From positions 310,001-374,000 of the forward strand of contig NZ_WEGI01000012.1 of assembly GCF_009604425.1 (NCBI RefSeq): a stretch of 64,000 nucleotides of DNA, read 5' to 3'. This document shows positions 58,182 to 64,000 of this stretch, one piece after another (within the stretch, counting starts at the first letter, position 1; each line of letters begins with the position of its first letter). The notes under the pieces were generated by a model. That model was not told the DNA's origin and did no database searches. It worked only from the letters and a program-made list of their open reading frames with translations. The position numbers and the translations under genes were made by a program. This stretch comes from Nocardia aurantia. Its GTDB lineage: Bacteria; Actinomycetota; Actinomycetes; Mycobacteriales; Mycobacteriaceae.

Positions 58182-58239
58182 GCGGCGATGCCTCCATGCC
58201 GCCCGGGAGCCCACGCCTTCGCCACCTGCTGCCGATCGC

Positions 58240-61056
58240 TCATTCCCCCACCGCCTCCGAGCCCAGTGCGAACAGGGTGCGGATCTCGTCGTTGTTCAAC
58301 TCGCCGATCCAGTTCTCGCCGGTGCCCACCGTCAAGTTCGCCAATTCCTGTTTCCCGCCGAGCATGTCGTGGATCCGTTCCTCGACGGTGTCGACGCACA
58401 CCAGTTTGCGCACCTGGACGTCCCGGCGCTGGCCGATGCGGAAGGCGCGGTCGGTGGCCTGGTTCTCGACCGCCGGATTCCACCACCGGTCCAGATGGAC
58501 GACGTGGTTGGCGGCGGTCAGGTTCAGTCCGGTGCCGCCGGCCTTGAGCGACAACAACATCAACGGCGGACCGTCCTCCTCCTGGAACCGCTCGACCATG
58601 GTGTCGCGGCCCTTCTTCGACACCCCGCCGTGCAGGAACGGGATGCGGGTGCCGAAGCGCTCGGTGAGATACGGCGTGATCAGCTCGCCGAACTCCCGGA
58701 ACTGGGTGAACAGCAATGCCTTCTCGCCGTCGGCCAGCACCGACTCCAGCACGTCCTCCACCAGGGCGAGCTTGCCGGAGCGATGTTGCCCGCGGCGCAG
58801 CACCGACGAGCCGTCGCCGAGGTAATGGGCCGGGTGGTTGCACACCTGCTTCAGCCGGGTCAGCGCGCCGAGCACCGTGCCCTTGCGCGAAATACTCTCG
58901 CTCTTGGTGCTTTTCAGCTTCGCCACCATGTCGTCGACCACCGCCTGATAGAGCGCGGCCTGTTCGACGGTGAGGTTGGCGCGGACCGCGATCTCGATCT
59001 TGTCGGGCAGATCCGCGATGACCGCCGGATCCGTCTTCACCCGGCGCAGCACGAACGGGCCGGTCACCGTGCGCAACCGGGTGATGGCGTTCTCGTCGCG
59101 TTCGCGTTCGATCGGAATCGCGAAGCGGGCGTGGAACTGTGAGGGCTTGCCCAGCAGCGACGGGGCCGCGAAGTCCATGATGGACCGCAGCTCCTCCAAC
59201 CGGTTCTCCACCGGAGTTCCGGTGAGCGCCAGGCGATGTCGTGCCGGGATGTCCCGTGCGGCCCGGGCCTGCCGGGTGGCGGCGTTCTTGATGTGCTGTG
59301 CCTCGTCGAGTACGACCCGGCCCCAGTCCTGCCGCTTCAGCTCCTCGACATCGCGGGCCAGCAGCGCGTAGGTGGTGATCACCAGATCGGAATCGGCAAC
59401 GGCGGCATCGAATTCCGCGCCGGAGCGGCGGGCGGCGCCGTGATGCACCGCGACCCGCAGTTCGGGGGCGAACCGCTGCGCCTCACGCTGCCAGTTGCCG
59501 ACCACCGACATCGGGCACACCAGCAGCGTCGGACCGGGTGCGGCCTCGGGCTTCTCGCGCTCGTGCACCAGCAGTGCCAGTACCTGCACCGTCTTGCCGA
59601 GGCCCATGTCGTCGGCCAGGATGCCGCCGCAACCCATCCGGCTCATCGTGGCCAGCCAGGTCAGACCGCGTAACTGATACGGGCGCAACTGGGTCCGCAG
59701 GCCGGCCGGGGCCGGAATCGGTTCCACGGCGCGGTCGGCGTCGAGCAGCGCCGACACCCAGCCGGTGGCGGTGACCTCCTCCAGCGGTACCCGTTTCACC
59801 TCGGATCCGGCCACCTCGGCCAGCAGCTGCGCCATGGTGCCGGTCCGGTCGTCGGTGCGGCCGCCGAGGTAGGCGGCCGCGGCGGCGAGCACCTCGTGGT
59901 CGGCCTGCACCCATTCACCGCGCAACTGCACCAGATCCGATTTCGCCTGTACCAGCCGCGCCATCTCGGCGGGGGTCAGCACGGTGTCGCCGAGCGCCAA
60001 TTCCCAACGGTAGGAGACCAATCCACCCAGACCTACGAGGCTGTCGGTGGCGGCGGGGCTCTGCACCCGCAACCGCATGCTCGGCGCCACGATCCGCCAC
60101 GCCCGCGGCAGCATGAGTTGTACTCCGGCGCCGCGTAATTCATGTGCGCCGTGCGCGACCAGATCCTGCACGCCGGTGGTGGTGAGCAGGAAGTCGATAC
60201 CGCCGGGCGCGCGCGGCAGATCACGCAGCCGGGGGTACGCCGCGACGGCCGCCGTCACCTTGTCACCGGCCAGTCGCAGCATCGCCGGTTCGCCGGTCAG
60301 CGGAACAGGTTGCGGTGCTTCACCTTCCGCGCGCAGACAGACCTCCAGCCGCCACAGCGTGTCGGCGTCGACGATGCCGTCGGGATCCTCCTCCGGTTCC
60401 AGCAGCCGCAGTACGAGTTCCGGCTCGCCGAGGGTGAGACTGGTCCGCCACTGGTCGAGCGCGGTCGCGACCCGGTGCGATCCGGATTCGACCGGTGCGT
60501 CGGCGAGCAGCGCCGCGATCAGCTCGTGCGCGGACCGCCGGGGCGGCGCGGACTCCGCCAGCGCGCGCCGCACGATCGGGTCGGTCAGCTCCGCGACCAG
60601 ATCCTCCAGTACCGCGGCGGGCCGACCGGCCACCCGCAGCGCGGGCGGGGTCGCCGCGACCAGTTCGGCCAGCCAGGCCCGCTGCCGCTGCCCGCCGATC
60701 AGCCGCCAGCGCGCCCACCACTGCCCATCGGCCCTGGTCAGTTCGGGTACCACCCGGCCGCCGCGCGCCCAGCGCTGCACCCCCTGCGCGGCGTGTGCGA
60801 GAAAGCGCAGGTCGGCGGCCACCGCGGCGGGCGGCAACCGCTGCAACAGCACCTCGGTGGCCCGCTCGGGCGCCAGCGCGTGCGCCGGCACCTCCGTCTC
60901 GATCGGCCCCTCGGCCGCCGGGCGCAGCACCCGTGCGCGATGCCGGAACCGCGCCGAGGACAGCAGCTCACCGAGCGGGCCCGATATCGCGGCGCCGGAA
61001 TCGCCCTCGCGCCACAGGAGCAGGCCCGACCCCGGCGTCCACAACCCGTGCAGCAT
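58240..61056 (-). CDS. SNF2-family ATPase/helicase (HelZ-like)
   Basis: A 938-residue SNF2/HepA-type ATPase. The first 440 residues are an N-terminal region of the bacterial SNF2 type (including the DUF3670-like block LLTTTGVQDLVAHGAHELRG). The ATPase core begins LRPYQLRGLTWLATMSRMGCGGILADDMGLGKT (Walker A near 480), DEAQ at about 582, GTPVENRLEELRSIMDF, the QFREFGELITPYL helicase C lobe and SLKAGGTGLNLTAANHVVHLDRWWNPAVENQATDRAFRIGQ. It moves along dsDNA and remodels protein-DNA complexes. It is co-oriented with the SWIM gene, as in other bacterial SNF2-SWIM pairs. Confidence 0.94.
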   Translation of the reverse strand: MLHGLWTPGSGLLLWREGDSGAAISGPLGELLSSARFRHRARVLRPAAEGPIETEVPAHALAPERATEVLLQRLPPAAVAADLRFLAHAAQGVQRWARGGRVVPELTRADGQWWARWRLIGGQRQRAWLAELVAATPPALRVAGRPAAVLEDLVAELTDPIVRRALAESAPPRRSAHELIAALLADAPVESGSHRVATALDQWRTSLTLGEPELVLRLLEPEEDPDGIVDADTLWRLEVCLRAEGEAPQPVPLTGEPAMLRLAGDKVTAAVAAYPRLRDLPRAPGGIDFLLTTTGVQDLVAHGAHELRGAGVQLMLPRAWRIVAPSMRLRVQSPAATDSLVGLGGLVSYRWELALGDTVLTPAEMARLVQAKSDLVQLRGEWVQADHEVLAAAAAYLGGRTDDRTGTMAQLLAEVAGSEVKRVPLEEVTATGWVSALLDADRAVEPIPAPAGLRTQLRPYQLRGLTWLATMSRMGCGGILADDMGLGKTVQVLALLVHEREKPEAAPGPTLLVCPMSVVGNWQREAQRFAPELRVAVHHGAARRSGAEFDAAVADSDLVITTYALLARDVEELKRQDWGRVVLDEAQHIKNAATRQARAARDIPARHRLALTGTPVENRLEELRSIMDFAAPSLLGKPSQFHARFAIPIERERDENAITRLRTVTGPFVLRRVKTDPAVIADLPDKIEIAVRANLTVEQAALYQAVVDDMVAKLKSTKSESISRKGTVLGALTRLKQVCNHPAHYLGDGSSVLRRGQHRSGKLALVEDVLESVLADGEKALLFTQFREFGELITPYLTERFGTRIPFLHGGVSKKGRDTMVERFQEEDGPPLMLLSLKAGGTGLNLTAANHVVHLDRWWNPAVENQATDRAFRIGQRRDVQVRKLVCVDTVEERIHDMLGGKQELANLTVGTGENWIGELNNDEIRTLFALGSEAVGE

Positions 61057-61380
61057 CCGCCCATCAAATCAGCCGGTACCGACATCCCTGGCACCGGCCG
61101 CCGCCCGCGCAACGGCCGGGCCGCCGTCGTCAGGCCGAATTACCTTGCCGTAATTCGATGCCGGCCATGAGCCACGAATTCGTCGCCCCCCTTTATTTCC
61201 GGCTGCGCGCGGAACATACTGAAATATCCGCTGGTCAAGCGCGAGCGGCACATTCGCTTGCGTAATGCGACTGTACTGAAGATTGTTCCGGGCATTGAAC
61301 GGTCCTGCGACCGGGTGTTCCCGGCGAGCCCGAATTCGCGGCGCAGCCGGCGTCGCGCCGAGCAGGGAGGGCAGTGAATC
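61057..61380. other. 324-bp gap upstream of the 120-aa gene
   Basis: No gene is seen. It is AT-richer in 61140-61300 (AATTACCTTGCCGTAATTCG, CCTTTATTTCCGG, CTGAAATATCC), as in a promoter region for both divergent genes. GGGAGG at 61365-61370 lies 10 nt before the ATG at 61381. Confidence 0.5.
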
Positions 61381-61743
61381 ATGACAATTCTGCTCCAGGT
61401 ACTCGAGCAGGGTTTCACGCCGACGACTCCGTGGGAGCGTCGCAAATTCACCTTCGTCGACGCAGCGAAGATCGTCGGTATGCGGCTGGACGGCCAGTCC
61501 GGGGTGTGGCTGGACCTGTCCCGGCCGGGGGAATCGCAACGGCTGGCGCGGACCGGCGATCCGCGGCAGGCGATCACCTTTCTGCTGACCACGTTCGCGA
61601 AGATCGCCGAATGCGAGGAACGGGGTGGTTCCTGGCTGATCGGCCACGACGGCGTCCACGCCGAATCCGTGGAGGCCATGCGGTACCCGCCGCAGGATGC
61701 GGAACTTCCCGCCGACGACCTGCTGGCTCGCGCCTGGTTGTAA
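61381..61743 (+). CDS. Hypothetical protein (120 aa)
   Basis: A 120-residue soluble protein starting at ATG 61381, with GGGAGG upstream. It shows TPWERRKFTFVDAAKIVGMRLDG, LDLSRPGESQRLARTGDP and IGHDGVHAESVEAMRYPP. No domain recognised and no signal peptide or membrane helix. It is divergent from the SNF2 gene. Confidence 0.6.
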   Translation: MTILLQVLEQGFTPTTPWERRKFTFVDAAKIVGMRLDGQSGVWLDLSRPGESQRLARTGDPRQAITFLLTTFAKIAECEERGGSWLIGHDGVHAESVEAMRYPPQDAELPADDLLARAWL

Positions 61744-61807
61744 CGACCCGCCGTACGGACACACCGGGGCGGCCGGAGTTGTCGGCCGTCCCGGGTAGAA
61801 GTGGTCC

Positions 61808-62533
61808 GTGCGATCGAGCAGGGGTGGATCGAGGACCGCGCGGGCATGCCGCCCGCTGCCGCCGGCATGCCGCTGGGTGCTCGCGGTCCTGGTCGCCGCG
61901 CTCCTGGCCGGCTGCGCCCAGCTCACCCCGGTGGCCCCCGCCCCCGGCAGCCCCACCCGCGCCGACCTGGAGGGCCTGCTCGCCCAGGTGCGAGTGGTGC
62001 CGCGCCGCCCGCGCCCCGGCGGTTACGACCGTGGCTGCCAGGCCGCGCAACTCTGTGTCTTCGGCCCCGCCTGGGCCGACGGCGTCCACGACTGCGACGC
62101 GCGCAATCGCGTCCTCGGCGCCCAGCTCACGGCCGTCCGCTTCCGGCCCGGCAGCCACGACTGCGTCGTGCTCACCGGCACCCTGGCCGACCCCTACACC
62201 GGCCACCGCATCGGCTTCGACCGCGCCCGCCCCCGCGCCGTGCAGATCGACCACATCTACCCGCTGGCCGCCGCCTGGGATCTGGGTGCCGCGAATTGGC
62301 CACTGCCGCAACGTATCCGGTTCGCGAACGACGTCGAGGTGAATCTGCTCGCCGTCGACGGCGGCAGCAACGAGGACAAGGGCGACCGCACCCCCGCCGA
62401 CTGGCTGCCACCCGCCCGCGCCTACCACTGCTTCTACGCGGGCCGCTACCTCACGACCGCCACCCGCTACGACCTCCCCGTCACCACCGCCGACCACGCC
62501 ACCCTGCACACCATCGCCACCCACTGCCCCTGA
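61808..62533 (+). CDS. Lipoprotein with HNH nuclease domain (GmrSD C-terminal type)
   Basis: A 241-residue predicted lipoprotein. A basic leader is followed by a hydrophobic stretch and lipobox LLAGC, with the lipidated cysteine near residue 36. The catalytic part is of the DUF1524/GmrSD_C HNH group: QIDHIYPLAAAWDLGA, then FANDVEVNLLAVDGGSNEDKGDRTPADWLPP. The export signal places a nuclease fold outside the membrane, as in other actinobacterial secreted HNH proteins, so it could degrade external DNA. The GTG start is uncertain. Unlike restriction GmrSD it is alone. Confidence 0.85.
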   Translation: MRSSRGGSRTARACRPLPPACRWVLAVLVAALLAGCAQLTPVAPAPGSPTRADLEGLLAQVRVVPRRPRPGGYDRGCQAAQLCVFGPAWADGVHDCDARNRVLGAQLTAVRFRPGSHDCVVLTGTLADPYTGHRIGFDRARPRAVQIDHIYPLAAAWDLGAANWPLPQRIRFANDVEVNLLAVDGGSNEDKGDRTPADWLPPARAYHCFYAGRYLTTATRYDLPVTTADHATLHTIATHCP

Positions 62534-62760
62534 GCTGCCGGGAAGGGGTGCGAACCCGAGAATCCGCTACCGGCCACACCAGCGTGATTGCTAGGCTCGG
62601 CGAAGTTTCATCGCGTACCGGGGACCACGTCCATGGATGGAGTTGCCGGACTCACTACCGAGGTGTTCTCTGCGCTGCTCTGACCATGCTGGGTGGCTAT
62701 GGACTATCTCACAGGGCTCTGTGATGCGTGGACATCCGACTATAGATTTGTTCATTCAGT

Positions 62761-62767
62761 GAGAATG
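62761..62767 (+). promoter_or_regulatory. Short palindrome CATTC-AGTGA-GAATG before the hydrolase operon
   Basis: CATTC-AGTGA-GAATG (about 62754-62768) is a 5-bp inverted repeat about 40 bp before the hydrolase start, next to AT-rich CTATAGATTTG. Weak candidate operator/promoter. The remaining 62534-62750 shows no gene. Confidence 0.35.
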
Positions 62768-62807
62768 TGGCCGGTTCACGCCTGCCCGCGGTAGGAAGAG
62801 GGTGGCG

Positions 62808-63911
62808 ATGACCGGCGATGTGCTCATCGAGAAACGGGACGGGCTGGGGATTGTCACCCTCGACCGGCCGCGGGCGATCAACGCGCTGAACCATGCGATG
62901 GTGCGGGCGATGCTCGCGACGTTGCGGGAGTGGGCCGGTGACGACGAGGTGCGGGCGGTCGTGCTGACCGGGGCGGGGGAGCGCGGGCTGTGTGCCGGCG
63001 GCGACCTCGTCGGCATGTACGCGGACGCGAAAGACCGTGTGGGCGGGGCGGATTCGCCGAGTGGGCAGTTCTGGCGGGACGAGTACACGCTGAACGCGCT
63101 GATCGCCGCCTATCCGAAGCCGTACGTCGCGATCATGGACGGGGTGGTGCTCGGTGGCGGGGTCGGTGTGTCGGCGCACGGTAGCCATCGCGTGGTCACC
63201 GAGCGGTCCTCGGTCGGGATGCCGGAGACCGGGATCGGGTTCGTGCCGGATGTGGGCGGGACATATCTGCTGTCGCGGGCGCCGGGCGAGGTCGGCACGC
63301 ATCTGGGGCTGACGGCGGGGCGGATGAGCGCGGGAGACGCGATCGCGGCGGGGTTCGCCGATCACTACGTGCCGTCGGATCGGTTGCCGGCACTGCTGGC
63401 CGCGCTCGGTAGTGCGGAGGTGGAGGTCGCGATCGCCAAGTTCGCCGAGGCCGCGCCGCCGTCCGAACTGCTCGCGCAGCGGGATTGGATCGATGCCTGC
63501 TACACCGCCGGGGGAGCCGAGGAGATCGTGGAGCGGTTGCGAGCGCATCCGGCGCCCGAGGCCCGGCAGGCCGCCGCCGACATTCTGGCCAAGTCGCCGG
63601 CCGCGGTGAAGGTGACGCTGCGGGCGCTGCGTGCGGCCCGCGGTGACGCGACGCTGGCCGACACGCTCAATCGCGAGTTCCGGGTCTCGGTGGCGGCGCT
63701 GCGCAGCCACGATCTCGGTGAGGGGATCCGCGCCCAGGTCATCGACAAGGATCGCAGCCCGCAGTGGTTGCCGCCCGCGCTCGGCGACGTCAGCGCGGAA
63801 TTGGTCGACTCGTATTTCCTCGCGCTCGGCGACGGTGAACTGGGTCTGGTGGATTCGGACACCTCGGCTATCGTCACGACTGTCCGCACCCGATCGGAGG
63901 AGCAGCCGTGA
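62808..63911 (+). CDS. 3-hydroxyisobutyryl-CoA hydrolase-like enoyl-CoA hydratase/isomerase
   Basis: A 367-residue crotonase-fold enzyme. The size and motifs fit 3-hydroxyisobutyryl-CoA hydrolase of valine breakdown: [77 protein letters not shown], and the C-terminal ECC_H_2 region QWLPPAL. Standard hydratases are about 260 residues, so the extra 100 support this call. The ATG at 62808 is preferred over GTG 62802. The stop overlaps the next gene by 4 bp (GTGA). Confidence 0.88.
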   Translation: MTGDVLIEKRDGLGIVTLDRPRAINALNHAMVRAMLATLREWAGDDEVRAVVLTGAGERGLCAGGDLVGMYADAKDRVGGADSPSGQFWRDEYTLNALIAAYPKPYVAIMDGVVLGGGVGVSAHGSHRVVTERSSVGMPETGIGFVPDVGGTYLLSRAPGEVGTHLGLTAGRMSAGDAIAAGFADHYVPSDRLPALLAALGSAEVEVAIAKFAEAAPPSELLAQRDWIDACYTAGGAEEIVERLRAHPAPEARQAAADILAKSPAAVKVTLRALRAARGDATLADTLNREFRVSVAALRSHDLGEGIRAQVIDKDRSPQWLPPALGDVSAELVDSYFLALGDGELGLVDSDTSAIVTTVRTRSEEQP

Positions 63912-64000
63912 CCGATTTCGAGACCATCCTGCTGGAGCGCAAGGGCCGCGTCGCGCTCATCACGCTGAACCGGCCGAAGGCCCTGAACGCGCTGAACTCG
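63908..64000 (+). CDS. Enoyl-CoA hydratase, 5' end only
   Basis: The first 31 residues of a crotonase-fold protein: [20 protein letters not shown], then [11 protein letters not shown], close to EchA8-type short-chain enoyl-CoA hydratase. The GTG at 63908 overlaps the stop of the preceding hydrolase by 4 bp, so the two are coupled. The gene runs off the window. Likely step: hydration of methacrylyl-CoA or other enoyl-CoA before the hydrolase. Confidence 0.85.
   Translation, partial: MTDFETILLERKGRVALITLNRPKALNALNS

Noticed and set aside
1-64000. rRNA, tRNA, prophage or insertion-sequence genes
   Set aside because: I saw no transposase or integrase motifs and no tRNA-like cloverleaf or rRNA segments. 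A tRNAscan and ISfinder search would be decisive.

Overview
The window is GC-rich (about 70% by eye), densely coded DNA from a mycolic-acid actinobacterium, most likely a Nocardia or close relative. The evidence is the gene content: an acyl-CoA carboxylase set with an epsilon subunit, lysine 6-transaminase, acyl-ACP desaturase, a long Lhr helicase and a fused isobutyryl-CoA mutase. The gene neighbourhood also matches, from memory, the Mycobacterium tuberculosis stretch around Rv3274-Rv3296 (fadE25, purE, purK, GtrA protein, PH protein, birA, accD5, accE5, maf, sseA, accA3, lat, lrpA, pcd, lhr), with rearrangements and insertions. I saw no rRNA or tRNA genes, CRISPR array, prophage or insertion sequence.

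Layout. 1-2.5 kb: 5' part of lhr. 2.6-6.7 kb: a phosphatase-fold gene, then lysine catabolism (pcd, the Lrp-type regulator lrpA, lat). 6.8-8.1 kb: a beta-propeller lipoprotein. 8.2-14.9 kb: acyl-CoA carboxylase block (accD5, accE5, maf, a COG2345-type regulator, sseA, accA3). 15-18.4 kb: a membrane Ser/Thr kinase with a tandem repeat at its 3' end and small proteins. 18.4-25.6 kb: birA, desaturase, PH protein, two-component system, GtrA protein, purK-purE. 25.6-28.8 kb: an accessory islet (PIN toxin-antitoxin pair, FAD oxidase, GNAT, small unknown). 28.8-36 kb: fadE25, two TetR regulators, a Cpn10-like protein, a drug-type MFS exporter and a HIT/DinB-fold/peptidase E operon. 36-39.3 kb: the transhydrogenase operon. 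39.4-46.1 kb: transporters, a MarR regulator, a hydrolase. 46.2-55 kb: Lrp regulator, branched-chain 2-oxoacid dehydrogenase operon, thioesterase and icmF. 55-62.5 kb: an amidohydrolase, metal-receptor-like protein, SWIM/SNF2 pair and a secreted HNH lipoprotein. 62.8 kb to the end: a 3-hydroxyisobutyryl-CoA hydrolase-like gene coupled to an enoyl-CoA hydratase cut by the window end.

Function. The core theme is acyl-CoA metabolism. BkdABC makes branched acyl-CoAs from branched-chain oxoacids, IcmF isomerises isobutyryl-CoA, the hydrolase/hydratase pair and FadE25 act in degradation, and AccA3/AccD5/AccE5 with BirA make carboxylated acyl-CoA for propionate handling and lipid synthesis. PntAA-AB-B can supply NADPH.

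The most interesting signals are regulatory. accD5 and accA3 share a promoter/operator layout. Many genes have a TANNNT -10 box 5-7 nt before the start codon, as expected for leaderless mRNAs. Palindromes sit in the promoters of fadE25, pnt, a MarR/MFS pair and a two-component system. A 34/35-bp tandem array is built from the 3' end of the kinase gene. I did not find a clearly new multi-gene system; these are the best leads.
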